Translations under genes and position numbers: made by a program
Notes under the pieces: model-generated
Databases searched by the model: none
What the model saw: only the letters and a program-made list of their open reading frames with translations
Told to the model about the DNA's origin: nothing
Assembly (NCBI RefSeq): GCF_046484155.1
Contig: NZ_JAWOBT010000104.1
Location: 1-64,000 of the forward strand
Source: Alkalibacterium sp046484155
GTDB lineage: Bacteria; Bacillota; Bacilli; Lactobacillales; Carnobacteriaceae_A
DNA: 64,000 bases
Direction: 5' to 3'
Part shown: positions 13,833-23,703 of the stretch, piece by piece
Layout: each line of letters starts with the position of its first letter
How positions within the stretch are numbered: the first letter of the stretch is position 1

Positions 13833-16247
13833 ATGTCTCTAGTTGCAAATATCATAGTAGATGTTCCTACATTACAGACAAACAAACCATACACATATAG
13901 TATACCGGAAGAGTTTTTAACAATCATTGAACCGGGTATGCGTGTGGTCGTTCCTTTTGGGAATGGATCGAGAAAAGTACAGGGATTTGTCGTTGGAATT
14001 AACGATAACGTATCACCTGATATGAATTTAAAAGCTATCGAGTCATTAATGGATAGTTACCCAGTTTTAACACAAGAGCTGCTTCGCTTGGGTAAATATT
14101 TGTCACATCAGACATTCAGTTTTCAAGTAAAGTGTTATCAAACCATGCTCCCTGCGGTGATGCGGGCTAAATACAGTAAAATCATCAGAATTATAGATGA
14201 AATTCCAGAATCACTTTTGTGGGATGTATTTAAAGGAAAAGATGAATTGAGCTGGGAAGAAGCTGAAAAACAAAATGTTTTGAGTCAGATTATTCAGCTG
14301 GAAAAACAAGATAAAGTCGAAATCGAGTATGATGTGAGCGATAGAGCAGCGGTGAAAAAAATAAAAAAAGTAAGAGCACTGCTTGATTTTGAAGAGTACG
14401 AGGAAATTAAAGCAGAGATTCGTTCGAATGCAATCAAGCAACAGCTGTTGCTTGATATTCTGCAATCTTTGGGTAAAGCATCTTCATTATCTTATTCAGA
14501 ATTAAAAGAATGGGATGTTTCCTCATCGACGGTTCTGACCGGAGCGAAAAAGGGATGGTGTGAAGTTTTTGATGAAGAAGTGTACCGAGATCCATTTGCT
14601 TCTTCTGAATTTGAACGAACGAACGCCATGTCTCTGACAATAGAGCAGACACATGCCTTCAATCAAATCAACCAATCAATCAAAGACCACCATCATGACG
14701 TATATCTTCTCAAAGGGGTCACTGGCAGTGGTAAAACAGAGGTCTATTTACAAACGATCGCTGAGGTCATTGATGAGGGCAAAGGCGCACTCATGCTGGT
14801 TCCGGAGATTGCTTTAACACCTCAAATGGTCCATCGGTTTAAGAGTCGCTTTGGCGAACAAGTAGCTGTCTTACACAGTGGGTTATCTAATGGCGAGAAG
14901 TACGATGAATGGCGTAAAATCGAAAAAGAAGAAGCCAAAGTCGTTGTCGGTGCCCGCTCGAGTATCTTCGCACCGTTAAAAAACATCGGTATTATTATAA
15001 TTGACGAGGAGCATGAAACAACTTATAAACAAGAAGAATTTCCTAAATATCATGCGAGAGATGTCGCTATCTGGCGTGGAGAGTACCATGATTGTCCCGT
15101 CGTTTTAGGCAGTGCGACACCTTCTCTGGAATCGCGGGCACGCGCGACCAAAGGTATCTTCACTTTATTGGAATTGAATAAGCGTGTGAATAATCATCCT
15201 ATGCCAGAAGTCGATGTTATCGATATGAGGGATGAAGCTAAAAAAGGGAATCATTCAATTTTTTCTGAATCATTGCTAGCAGCTTTAGCAAAGAGGATTG
15301 AACGGAAAGAACAATCAGTGTTATTATTGAATAGACGAGGCTATTCTTCCTTTGTGATGTGTCGGGATTGTGGGTATGTACTGGAATGTCCTAATTGTGA
15401 TATATCTCAGACACTGCATATGGATACCAAGACGATGAAGTGCCACTACTGTGGGCATGAAGAGGCCATCCCCAAAAAATGTTCGAAGTGTGATAGCCGA
15501 TCTATCCGATACTATGGGACTGGCACACAAAAAGTAGAAGAAGAACTTAAAACCTTGCTTCCACAGTCAAGGATTATTCGTATGGATGTGGATACGACAA
15601 GGAAAAAAGGCGCGCATGAAAAATTATTTAATAAATTTGAAAAAAAAGAAGCGGACATACTGCTTGGTACTCAAATGATTGCTAAAGGCTTGGACTTTCC
15701 GGAAGTGACCTTAGTAGGTGTCATCAATGCCGACACGGCGTTAAGCCTGCCAGATTTTCGTTCTGCAGAAAAAACATTTCAGCTACTAACTCAGGTGAGT
15801 GGGCGGTCCGGTCGGGGCGAAAAAGAAGGTAAGGTGATCGTTCAGTCTTACAATCCTGAGCATTACGCCATACAATACGCCAAAAAACATGATTATGATG
15901 CTTTTTATAAAAGAGAAATGCATTTAAGGCATTTAAGTGAATACAGTCCGTATTATTTCCTGCTTAAAATTTCTGTGAGTCATGAAAATGAAATGACCGC
16001 CGCTAAAAAAATCAGTCAATATACGGATTATATTCGTCCGGCTTTATCTGACCAAGCGATCGTGTTAGGACCTACGCCAAAGTCTATCGCCAGGACACAC
16101 AACCGGTATCATTTTCAGGTTTTGATTAAATATAAACAAGAAGCGGAATTAACTCAAAAAATACACGACTTGTTACAGGAAACACAGAAAGAACAGGCTA
16201 AAGGTGTGTTCATATCCATCGATTATCAGCCTTTAGATTTTATTTAG
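13833..16247 (+). CDS. priA: primosomal replication restart helicase PriA
   Basis: This 804-residue 3'-5' helicase reloads the replisome at stalled forks. After the N-terminal fork-binding domain come Walker A GVTGSGKTEVY (near residue 293), the DEEH box IIIDEEHE, and a zinc-binding insert with four C-x2-C pairs (CRDCG, CPNC, CHYC, CSKC). The helicase C-terminal motifs follow (QVSGRSGRGEKEG). AGAGGAGATG precedes the ATG, 13 bases after coaBC. All catalytic motifs are intact. Confidence 0.97.
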   Translation: MSLVANIIVDVPTLQTNKPYTYSIPEEFLTIIEPGMRVVVPFGNGSRKVQGFVVGINDNVSPDMNLKAIESLMDSYPVLTQELLRLGKYLSHQTFSFQVKCYQTMLPAVMRAKYSKIIRIIDEIPESLLWDVFKGKDELSWEEAEKQNVLSQIIQLEKQDKVEIEYDVSDRAAVKKIKKVRALLDFEEYEEIKAEIRSNAIKQQLLLDILQSLGKASSLSYSELKEWDVSSSTVLTGAKKGWCEVFDEEVYRDPFASSEFERTNAMSLTIEQTHAFNQINQSIKDHHHDVYLLKGVTGSGKTEVYLQTIAEVIDEGKGALMLVPEIALTPQMVHRFKSRFGEQVAVLHSGLSNGEKYDEWRKIEKEEAKVVVGARSSIFAPLKNIGIIIIDEEHETTYKQEEFPKYHARDVAIWRGEYHDCPVVLGSATPSLESRARATKGIFTLLELNKRVNNHPMPEVDVIDMRDEAKKGNHSIFSESLLAALAKRIERKEQSVLLLNRRGYSSFVMCRDCGYVLECPNCDISQTLHMDTKTMKCHYCGHEEAIPKKCSKCDSRSIRYYGTGTQKVEEELKTLLPQSRIIRMDVDTTRKKGAHEKLFNKFEKKEADILLGTQMIAKGLDFPEVTLVGVINADTALSLPDFRSAEKTFQLLTQVSGRSGRGEKEGKVIVQSYNPEHYAIQYAKKHDYDAFYKREMHLRHLSEYSPYYFLLKISVSHENEMTAAKKISQYTDYIRPALSDQAIVLGPTPKSIARTHNRYHFQVLIKYKQEAELTQKIHDLLQETQKEQAKGVFISIDYQPLDFI

Positions 16248-16263
16248 AAACGAGGAATAACAA

Positions 16264-17226
16264 ATGTATAAAGTGGTTTTCATGGGAACACCCGCATTTT
16301 CAGTGCCTATTTTAGAAGCTTTAGTAGATAGCGATTTATGTGAAGTGAGCGCTGTTGTGACCCAGCCTGACAGGAAAGTCGGGAGGAAAAAAAAGTTAAC
16401 AGCCACTCCGGTCAAAGAAAAAGCAATGGAATACGACATTCCTGTTTTTCAACCTGAAAAGCTATCCGGAAGTGACGAACTGAAAGCAGTATTAGCATTG
16501 AGACCTGATCTGGTTATTACAGCTGCATATGGCCAATACGTGCCAACATCACTTCTTCATACACCCAAATTCAAAGCCATTAATGTGCATGCATCATTGT
16601 TGCCTAAGTATAGAGGTGCTGCACCCATTCATTATGCTTTGATCAATGGAGAAGAAGAAACAGGCGTGACGATAATGTATATGGAAAAAGAAATGGATGC
16701 AGGAGATATTATATCTCAAAGACCTTTAACTATCGAAAATTCCGATACAGTAGGAAGCTTATTTACAAAATTAAGTATATTAGGCAGAGATCTTTTAATG
16801 GAAACATTACCGCAGGTATTTAACCAGGAAATCAAGCCGCAAAAACAAAATGAATCAGAAATCACCTACGCACCGATGATTACACCGGCAGAAGAAAAAA
16901 TAGACTGGTCAAAATCAGCCGAACAAATCAATAATAAAATCAGAGGGATGAATCCTTTTCCAGGAGCATATACCTTTTTTAACGGTCAGCGATTTAAAAT
17001 ATGGAAAGCTGACACATTAAAAATAGCTAGCGATGAAAAACCTGGGACAATCATCAAGTTAAACAAGAATGAATGTATTGTAAATTGCGAAAACCAAACA
17101 GCTCTATCACTTAAAGAAGTTCAACCCTTTGGAAAACCTAAGATGCAGATAAAAGACTTCTTAGCTGGGGCTTTAAATTATTTAGAAGAAGGAATGCGCT
17201 TTGACGAAGACAAACTTGAAAAATAG
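16264..17226 (+). CDS. fmt: methionyl-tRNA formyltransferase
   Basis: This 320-residue enzyme formylates initiator Met-tRNA using 10-formyltetrahydrofolate. The signature region NVHASLLPKYRGAAPIHYAL contains the catalytic Asn-His, and VVTQPDRKVGRKKKLTATPVK is the tRNA-contacting loop. Length is standard. It follows priA by 16 bases and overlaps rsmB by 26 bases if the TTG at 17201 is used for the latter. Confidence 0.96.
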   Translation: MYKVVFMGTPAFSVPILEALVDSDLCEVSAVVTQPDRKVGRKKKLTATPVKEKAMEYDIPVFQPEKLSGSDELKAVLALRPDLVITAAYGQYVPTSLLHTPKFKAINVHASLLPKYRGAAPIHYALINGEEETGVTIMYMEKEMDAGDIISQRPLTIENSDTVGSLFTKLSILGRDLLMETLPQVFNQEIKPQKQNESEITYAPMITPAEEKIDWSKSAEQINNKIRGMNPFPGAYTFFNGQRFKIWKADTLKIASDEKPGTIIKLNKNECIVNCENQTALSLKEVQPFGKPKMQIKDFLAGALNYLEEGMRFDEDKLEK

Positions 17227-18553
17227 CAGCCGCTATATTGCGGTTACCATATTAGAAAAAATAGAAAAGAATCAATCATTCAGCAATGTCCTGTTGAGTG
17301 AAGCGGTGAATAATCACCAGTTATCAGATAAAGACAGAGGCCTTTTGACAGAACTTGTTTATGGAGTCATTCAAAATAAACTGTTATTGGATTATCAGCT
17401 TGAACCCTTTATTAAACAACCTAATAAAGTGGAAAATTGGGTCAAACAATTACTTCGCCTCTCTTTGTATCAAATGACTCAGCTCGATAAAGTCCCGACC
17501 CACGCAAGTGTGAATGAAGCTGTTCGTATTGCAAAAGCAAGAGGACATAAAGGGATTTCCGGGTTTGTAAACGGCGTGCTGAGAAGTATCGATCGACAAG
17601 GTGTTCGCTCTCCTGAGGACATCGCTGACCCGGTGACTTATCTTTCAATCAAATATAGTTATCCAAAATGGATAATTGAACTATTGATTGAAGAAGTTGG
17701 AAAAGAAGAAACCGAAAAAATTGCCCAGTCATTATCCAAACGAGCTCAAGTGAGTCTGCGTGTCAATACAAAATTAAAAGCGATGGATGATGTCATTGAA
17801 CAACTGGTTCAAGAGGGATTCGAAGTAAGGGAAAGTGAAATAGCAAAAGATGGATTGATTTGTGAGAATGGTTTACCTGTACAGTCCGATTTATTTAAAA
17901 AAGGGATTATAACTGTTCAGGATGAGAGCTCCATGCTTGTTGCAGAAGCTATGCAAATTGACGAAACGGATAAAATTCTAGATGCCTGTGCTGCTCCCGG
18001 TGGGAAAACGACGCATATGGCCAATTATTTAAATGAATCAGAAGGGTCTATTGTGGCACTTGATCTACACAAAAATAAATTAGGGAAAATTCACGAGAAC
18101 GCTGAACGTCTAGGCGTTTCTGCGCTCATTGAAACCCAAGTATTGGATGCTAGAAAAAGCACTGAAGTATTTGCCGGCCAAACGTTTGATAAGATACTCG
18201 TGGATGCTCCTTGTTCGGGGCTTGGTTTAATGAGGCGAAAACCGGACATCAGGTATCAAAAATCAATGGATGATATCTTTTCTTTACAAAAAGTGCAACT
18301 GGATATATTAAATAACGTTGCTCCTTTATTGAAAAAAGGCGGACGACTGCTTTACAGCACCTGTACAATTACATTAAAAGAAAACAATGAAGTAATCGAA
18401 AACTTTTTGCGAGACAATACTGATTTTACAGTTGAACCAGTCTATACGCATAAAGGGGTCGTGCAACTTTCTAAAGAAGGGTATGTCAACTTATACCCTC
18501 ACTATTTTGATACTGACGGATTTTTTATAGCCAGTCTAATTAAACAAAAATAA
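17201..18553 (+). CDS. rsmB: 16S rRNA (cytosine-967-C5)-methyltransferase
   Basis: This 450-residue enzyme methylates C967 of 16S rRNA. The N-terminal NusB-like RNA-binding domain (about 1-140) is followed by a SAM-dependent domain with LDACAAPGGKTTHMA, the PCS motif DAPCSGLGLMRRKPDIR, and the second cysteine YSTCT. The start is probably TTG at 17201, with GAAGGAA upstream inside fmt; an in-frame TTG at 17216 is an alternative. Its place after fmt and before the PP2C phosphatase is the conserved Firmicutes order. Confidence 0.95.
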   Translation: MTKTNLKNSSRYIAVTILEKIEKNQSFSNVLLSEAVNNHQLSDKDRGLLTELVYGVIQNKLLLDYQLEPFIKQPNKVENWVKQLLRLSLYQMTQLDKVPTHASVNEAVRIAKARGHKGISGFVNGVLRSIDRQGVRSPEDIADPVTYLSIKYSYPKWIIELLIEEVGKEETEKIAQSLSKRAQVSLRVNTKLKAMDDVIEQLVQEGFEVRESEIAKDGLICENGLPVQSDLFKKGIITVQDESSMLVAEAMQIDETDKILDACAAPGGKTTHMANYLNESEGSIVALDLHKNKLGKIHENAERLGVSALIETQVLDARKSTEVFAGQTFDKILVDAPCSGLGLMRRKPDIRYQKSMDDIFSLQKVQLDILNNVAPLLKKGGRLLYSTCTITLKENNEVIENFLRDNTDFTVEPVYTHKGVVQLSKEGYVNLYPHYFDTDGFFIASLIKQK

Positions 18554-18556
18554 ACA

Positions 18557-18599
18557 AGAGGTCAAAACGAATGACGGGATGTTTTTCGTTTTCACCTCT
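18557..18599 (+). other. stem-loop between rsmB and prpC
   Basis: AGAGGT-C-AAAACGA (18557-18570) pairs with TCGTTTT-C-ACCTCT (18586-18599), broken by one C-C mismatch. No T run follows, so it is not a clear terminator and may be an mRNA processing or stability element. Confidence 0.5.
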
Positions 18600-18641
18600 A
18601 CATAGTAAAGATTAATAATAGTTAAGCGGGAGTGAATAAAA

Positions 18642-19400
18642 CTGGAAATTTTTAAGAAGACGCTTATTGGTAAGCGTTCAATCAATCAAGACTACGTTGA
18701 AACATTTTTAAATAAAGATAATCAATTGATAGCTATTTTATGTGATGGAATGGGCGGTCATAAAGCAGGTGATATTGCGAGTGAAATGGCTGTCTTGCAA
18801 ATAGGTAACCACTGGGCAGAAACATCTTTTAGTGACAGTGATGAAGCAAAAGAATGGCTCGATCAGCACATTAATTTAGAAAATCAGAGAATATATAGGG
18901 TGGCTAAGTCCTATAGTGACTTAGACGGAATGGGAACGACCATCGTCGCCGCCGCATATGTAGATAATGACATAATCATTGGTAATGTCGGAGATAGTCG
19001 GGCTTATTACTTTAATCAAGAAGACTTGACATTGATCACTGAAGATCATACATTTGCGAACGAGCTGAGACTTAAAGGTGAGATCTCAGAAGAAGAAGCA
19101 AAAAATCATCGTCAACGACACACGTTGACACGTTCGTTAGGCGTTTTCAATAAAGTTGAGATAGATTTTTTTGTTTTTGAAAAGTCTAATGATTCGATTC
19201 TCATGTTGTGTTCAGATGGACTTTCAAATGGATTAGAGAATGAATTAATGAGTGAAATTTTGACAAGTCCATATTCTATAAACGATAGAGGTAACATACT
19301 GATTGAAAATGCGTTACAAAATGGATCTACAGACAATATAACGGTTTGTATAATTAATAATAAATTCGATACAGACAGTGAAGGAGAGGAGGGTAAATAG
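18642..19400 (+). CDS. prpC: PP2C-family Ser/Thr protein phosphatase (Stp/PrpC), apparent CTG start
   Basis: The partner phosphatase of PrkC removes phosphate from Ser/Thr using two metal ions. From CTG at 18642 the protein is 252 residues and begins MEIFKKTLIGKRSINQDYV, giving the conserved R-x2-NQD motif (Arg12, Asp17) before DGMGGH at 35-40. The first standard start codon in the frame, TTG at 18726, would delete that motif, and a TGA at 18633 excludes any start further upstream. CGGGAGTG lies 7 bases before the CTG. Other motifs (GMGTTIVAA, GDSRAY, LCSDGL, STDNITV) are intact. The next gene is prkC. Confidence 0.9.
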   Translation: MEIFKKTLIGKRSINQDYVETFLNKDNQLIAILCDGMGGHKAGDIASEMAVLQIGNHWAETSFSDSDEAKEWLDQHINLENQRIYRVAKSYSDLDGMGTTIVAAAYVDNDIIIGNVGDSRAYYFNQEDLTLITEDHTFANELRLKGEISEEEAKNHRQRHTLTRSLGVFNKVEIDFFVFEKSNDSILMLCSDGLSNGLENELMSEILTSPYSINDRGNILIENALQNGSTDNITVCIINNKFDTDSEGEEGK

Positions 19401-21413
19401 ATGAAAGTCGGTGAAAGAATAAGTAATCGCTACAAACTCATCAGAGAAATAGGATCGGGCGGCATGGCTAAAGTTTTTTTAGCAGAAGATTTAATTCTGG
19501 AACGTCAAGTCGCTGTCAAGCTGATGGCTTACAATTTTCACAATGATGAGTCCAGTATTCGGCGTTTCAAAAGAGAAGCGTTATCTACAACTGAATTACT
19601 ACATTCAAACATAGTCAATGTGGTCGACGTTGGAGAAGATGAAACGCCTTATATTGTGATGGAGTACGTTGAAGGCTATAATTTAAAGGAATACATCAAA
19701 GAGCATCACCCCATTCCTTATAAAAAAACCGTGAAAATCATGACTCAAATTTTGGGAGCTGTGGAATATGCTCACAAGCATAATATCATTCACAGAGACC
19801 TTAAACCTCAAAATGTTTTAATCGATCACGACGAAACAGTTAAAATTACTGACTTTGGAATAGCTGTAGCTTTGTCTGAGAACTCTATCACACAAACAAA
19901 TTCACTTTTAGGTTCTGTACACTATATTTCGCCAGAACAAGCTAGAGGAAGTATGGCGACTAAGCAGTCGGATATCTATTCGCTTGGTATATTATTATAT
20001 GAACTACTCACAGGAGATGTTCCTTTTGATGGAGAATCGGCTGTATCTATTGCCCTTAAACATTTTCAAAATGAAATGCCTTCGCTGCGAGCAAAAGATG
20101 CATCCTTACCGCAAGCGCTGGAGAATGTCGTTTTAAAAGCTACGGCAAAAGATCCGATACATCGCTATCAATCTGTATATGAAATGAAAGAGGACATAAG
20201 AACCGCGCTTTTACCGAGTCGAGCTGATGAAGAAAAATTTGTTCCTACAGATCATATTGATGATGAGACACAAGTGATTAGACCTCTGGGAAAGTCTGAA
20301 GTGACAGAAAAGTCAGCATCTACTCCTGAGGAAAAAGATACGAATGAAAAAAACAATACGAACCGATCAGAATCGGCTCGGTCGGGGAAACGGAAAAAAG
20401 TACTCTTGATGATCATTGCTGTGCTTATCGTGTCGGTACTAGTTATTTTGTTGTTTATCTTTACCCAGCCGAAAGAAGTGCAAGTTCCTGATCTTCAAGG
20501 AATGACGGCCGGTGAAGCAGAAAGTGAGTTAGTAAATCTAAATTTAAATGTAGGAGAAACATTTGAACAGAATCATGAAGAAATTGGGACAGGTCTAATT
20601 ATACGAACGAATCCTGATGCAGATTCTGTTTTGAGAGAAGCCGGTGAAGTGAATTTATACATCAGTCTCGGTAAAGCTCCCGTGACAATCGATAACTATG
20701 AAGGAAAAGTGTATGAAGACGTCCGAGCTGAACTGACTGATTTAGGTTTTACTGTAGAAAGAGAAGACGACAATGACGACACGATACCGGAGGGGCATAT
20801 CATGTCTCAAAGCATTGAACCGGACGAAAAAATCATTCCTAGTGAGACAACTATCGTGTTAACCGTAAGCGAAGGGCCTGCAGGGCACAATTTAGTTAAT
20901 CTAACGGGTTATTCGCCAGAAGGTGTGGAAAGATATGCCGATGATTATAATTTGTCTGTAACGATTACTCGTGCACCTCACGGGACGATTCCTGAAGGGC
21001 AAGTGGCGAGTCAGTCTCCTGAACCGGGATCGGTCGTTTACAACGGATCCCGTATTTCAGTTGTCTTTTCTACAGGACCAGAAGAAGCGGAAATTATTTC
21101 CTTCGATAAAGGTATTATTATAAAATACGTGGATATTCAAGAAGACGCTGAAACGAGTGAAGGAGAACCGGTAAATGAAAATGGCGAACCCGAACCTGAA
21201 CCTGAAGAAGCAGTTAAGGAACCGAATCAAATTGAAATATACGTAGACGATGCTGAAAATTCATTTGATAAGATTTACCGTAAATTTGATATCTTTGAGG
21301 ACACCCCCGAAATTATTTCTTTTAATATCGAAGAGGGAAACACGGCCAGCTATAGAGTTGTGAGAAATGGTGAAATCATTATGGAAGAGACAGATATTAC
21401 GCCAAATGATTAG
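19401..21413 (+). CDS. prkC: PASTA-domain Ser/Thr protein kinase
   Basis: This 670-residue membrane kinase senses muropeptides or lipid II through extracellular PASTA repeats. The cytoplasmic kinase domain spans residues 1-270: glycine loop GSGGMAKVF, Lys40, HRDLKPQN at 131-138, DFG at 151-153. A linker of about 60 residues leads to one membrane helix (334-354). PASTA units then cover about 357-424, 425-492 and 493-563. The last 100 residues are acidic (EPEPEPEE), non-PASTA and perhaps wall-associated. It starts immediately after prpC behind GGAGAGGAGGG, so the pair is coexpressed. Confidence 0.96.
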   Translation: MKVGERISNRYKLIREIGSGGMAKVFLAEDLILERQVAVKLMAYNFHNDESSIRRFKREALSTTELLHSNIVNVVDVGEDETPYIVMEYVEGYNLKEYIKEHHPIPYKKTVKIMTQILGAVEYAHKHNIIHRDLKPQNVLIDHDETVKITDFGIAVALSENSITQTNSLLGSVHYISPEQARGSMATKQSDIYSLGILLYELLTGDVPFDGESAVSIALKHFQNEMPSLRAKDASLPQALENVVLKATAKDPIHRYQSVYEMKEDIRTALLPSRADEEKFVPTDHIDDETQVIRPLGKSEVTEKSASTPEEKDTNEKNNTNRSESARSGKRKKVLLMIIAVLIVSVLVILLFIFTQPKEVQVPDLQGMTAGEAESELVNLNLNVGETFEQNHEEIGTGLIIRTNPDADSVLREAGEVNLYISLGKAPVTIDNYEGKVYEDVRAELTDLGFTVEREDDNDDTIPEGHIMSQSIEPDEKIIPSETTIVLTVSEGPAGHNLVNLTGYSPEGVERYADDYNLSVTITRAPHGTIPEGQVASQSPEPGSVVYNGSRISVVFSTGPEEAEIISFDKGIIIKYVDIQEDAETSEGEPVNENGEPEPEPEEAVKEPNQIEIYVDDAENSFDKIYRKFDIFEDTPEIISFNIEEGNTASYRVVRNGEIIMEETDITPND

Positions 21414-21428
21414 AGAGGAAGTGATTAC

Positions 21429-22343
21429 TTGAATAAAGGTCAGATTATTAAAGCATTGAGTGGGTTTTACTATATCAAAACGGCTGAAGGGACAATTTAT
21501 CAGACACGGGCACGGGGCATTTTTCGCAAGAATAAAATTACACCTTTAGTTGGTGATTATGTCGAATTCAGTTACGGTACAGAGAAAGAGGGAACCTTGG
21601 AAAAAATCTTTCCGAGGAAAAACGAGTTGGACAGACCTTCCGTTTCCAATGTCGATTTAGGGATTATCGTCATGTCTATCAGCAGTCCTGATTTTTCTTC
21701 ATCCTTACTAGACCGGTTTCTTGTGTCATTGGAATACAGAGATATCGAGCCAATCATTTACGTGACCAAAACGGATATCGCTACTGAAGCAGATTATAGC
21801 CAAACTAAAGCAAGGTGTGAAGAATATAGAAAAATAGGATACACGGTTATTTTACCTGAGCATAAAAAAGAAATGGAGCCCGAGGATGTTAAAGCAAGCT
21901 TACAGTCTTATGTTGAGGATAAAACAGTTGTCTTCATAGGACAATCTGGTGCGGGGAAATCCACATTATTAAATAAGATCGATCCTGATTTAAACATCAA
22001 GACGGCAGACACATCTAAATCACTTGGAAGAGGGAAGCATACCACACGGCACGTGGAACTTATTCCTGTGATGGGAGGCCTTATAGCAGACACACCTGGT
22101 TTCAGTGCAATCCAATTTGATAAAGTAACTGAACAGGAATTAAGTGAATGCTTTCCCGAAATATGGGAAGAAGGTAAAAAGTGTCGGTTCAGTAGCTGCA
22201 TTCATCTTAATGAACCCAATTGTGCTGTGAAAGAAGCAGTCAAGAATGGTGAAATAATGGAGTACAGATACAAAAACTATTTATCCTTATTAGAGGAAAT
22301 TAAAAATAGGAAACCACGTTACGGAAAGAAAGGGGAAAAATAA
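21429..22343 (+). CDS. rsgA: ribosome small subunit-dependent GTPase A
   Basis: This 304-residue circularly permuted GTPase helps mature the 30S subunit. An N-terminal OB fold is followed by the permuted G motifs: TKTD (G4), GQSGAGKSTLLNKI (G1), GRGKHTT (G2) and DTPGFS (G3). The C terminus has a zinc knuckle (CRFSSCIHLNEPNCAVK). TTG at 21429 is used behind GAGAGGAAGTG. It shares a stop/start overlap with rpe (TAATG). Confidence 0.96.
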   Translation: MNKGQIIKALSGFYYIKTAEGTIYQTRARGIFRKNKITPLVGDYVEFSYGTEKEGTLEKIFPRKNELDRPSVSNVDLGIIVMSISSPDFSSSLLDRFLVSLEYRDIEPIIYVTKTDIATEADYSQTKARCEEYRKIGYTVILPEHKKEMEPEDVKASLQSYVEDKTVVFIGQSGAGKSTLLNKIDPDLNIKTADTSKSLGRGKHTTRHVELIPVMGGLIADTPGFSAIQFDKVTEQELSECFPEIWEEGKKCRFSSCIHLNEPNCAVKEAVKNGEIMEYRYKNYLSLLEEIKNRKPRYGKKGEK

Positions 22344-23002
22344 TGAAAATTGCACCTTCGATACTAAGTGCGGATTTTGCTAATTTAAGAGAAGATATTA
22401 TCAAAGTTCAAGAAGGTGGCGCAGATTGGATCCATGTCGATTCAATGGACGGTCACTTTGTTCCCAATTTAACTTTCGGATCCATTGTAGTCAAAGCCAT
22501 TCGACCACATACTCACTTGCCCATCGATTGTCATTTGATGGTAGAAAACCCTGATTACTTTATCCAAGAATTTGCCGAGGCAGGAGCGGATTATATCTCT
22601 ATTCATTTAGAGAGTACGCCTCATGTTCAACGCGCTCTGCAATTGATTAAGAGTTTTAACGTCAAAGCAGGTATCGTTATAAATCCAGCTACCCCGGTCA
22701 GTCTTTTAGAGGATATTATTCACATGGTAGATCTGGTGCTGGTTATGACGGTTAATCCAGGATATGGAGGTCAATCGTTTATTTATGAAACACTGAGTAA
22801 AATTAAAACGTTAGATACATGGAAAAAAGAAAAAGGGTGTGACTTTCTAATTGAAGTAGATGGCGGCATCAACACAACAACAATAAAACAATGTGCCGAA
22901 GCCGGCGCAGACGTTTTCGTAGCTGGTTCTTATGTATTTAATTCATCCAATCCTGAAGAACGCATCGAATCATTAAAAAAAGCGGTGAGAGATAGTGCCT
23001 AA
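22343..23002 (+). CDS. rpe: ribulose-phosphate 3-epimerase
   Basis: This 219-residue TIM-barrel enzyme interconverts ribulose-5-phosphate and xylulose-5-phosphate in the pentose phosphate pathway. Family signatures are IAPSILSADFANL at the N terminus, HVDSMDGHFVPNLTFG, MTVNPGYGGQSF and EVDGGI. Length is standard. It starts within the rsgA stop and overlaps thiN by 8 bases. The rsgA-rpe-thiN order is conserved in Firmicutes. Confidence 0.97.
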   Translation: MKIAPSILSADFANLREDIIKVQEGGADWIHVDSMDGHFVPNLTFGSIVVKAIRPHTHLPIDCHLMVENPDYFIQEFAEAGADYISIHLESTPHVQRALQLIKSFNVKAGIVINPATPVSLLEDIIHMVDLVLVMTVNPGYGGQSFIYETLSKIKTLDTWKKEKGCDFLIEVDGGINTTTIKQCAEAGADVFVAGSYVFNSSNPEERIESLKKAVRDSA

Positions 23003-23642
23003 GACCGCTCATATTGTCCTTGGAGCTCCTACAGATAACGCAGTATTCCCAACCCCTCGGACAGAGGATATTGTGATAGGTGTGGACAGAGGTGCGGTTG
23101 AATGTTTGTCTAGAGGCATAACTGTAACGACAGCCGTGGGTGATTTCGATTCTATTTCTGCTGAAGAAAAAGCTGATTTGAAGGCAACTGCCGATTTTTA
23201 TATCGAGCACGCTGCGGATAAGGATGACACAGATGCAGAGATTGCATTGAGTCTGGCTGTGAAAGACGAAACAGTGAGTCAAATTTCGGTATACAATTGG
23301 TCCGGGGGACGACTTGATCACTTATTGAGTATCTTATATATGGTTTATCAGCCGCGTTTTATTGATAAGATTGGTTCGATCACACTGATCAATAAGGCAA
23401 ACACAATAAATTTTTATCATCCGGGCGGTTACACGATAGTGAAAGAAGATTCGAAAACGTATCTTTCTTTTATAGGCATGACCGCTTTAGAAAAGCTGAC
23501 TTTAAAGAGTGTGAAATATCCCCTAAACAACAAATCTTATGACTATCCAGTAGCTTTGGTGAGTAACGAATTTTCAGAAGAAGAATGCCGGTTTACTTTT
23601 GAAAAAGGGATTTTAGCGGTTATTCAAAGTGGAGATAAATAA
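22995..23642 (+). CDS. thiN: thiamine pyrophosphokinase
   Basis: This 215-residue enzyme converts thiamine to thiamine diphosphate with ATP. The motifs GVDRGAVECLSRGI and AVGDFDSISAEEKA, then DKDDTDAEIAL and the GGRLDHLLS signature, identify the family. The GTG start at 22995 overlaps rpe, with AGCGGTGAGAGA upstream as a modest ribosome binding site. It ends just before a bidirectional terminator shared with the convergent rpmB. Confidence 0.93.
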   Translation: MPKTAHIVLGAPTDNAVFPTPRTEDIVIGVDRGAVECLSRGITVTTAVGDFDSISAEEKADLKATADFYIEHAADKDDTDAEIALSLAVKDETVSQISVYNWSGGRLDHLLSILYMVYQPRFIDKIGSITLINKANTINFYHPGGYTIVKEDSKTYLSFIGMTALEKLTLKSVKYPLNNKSYDYPVALVSNEFSEEECRFTFEKGILAVIQSGDK

Positions 23643-23696
23643 AAAGAACGGATATCTATAAGAGGCTAAAGCCTCTTGATAGATATCCGTTCTTTT
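23641..23696. terminator. bidirectional terminator between thiN and rpmB
   Basis: Near-perfect arms of about 18 bases at each end (beginning AAAAGAACGG, ending CCGTTCTTTT) enclose an AGAGGC/GCCTCT inner stem. A runs on one side and T runs on the other allow termination from both convergent genes. Confidence 0.9.
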
Positions 23697-23703
23697 ATCG
23701 TTT

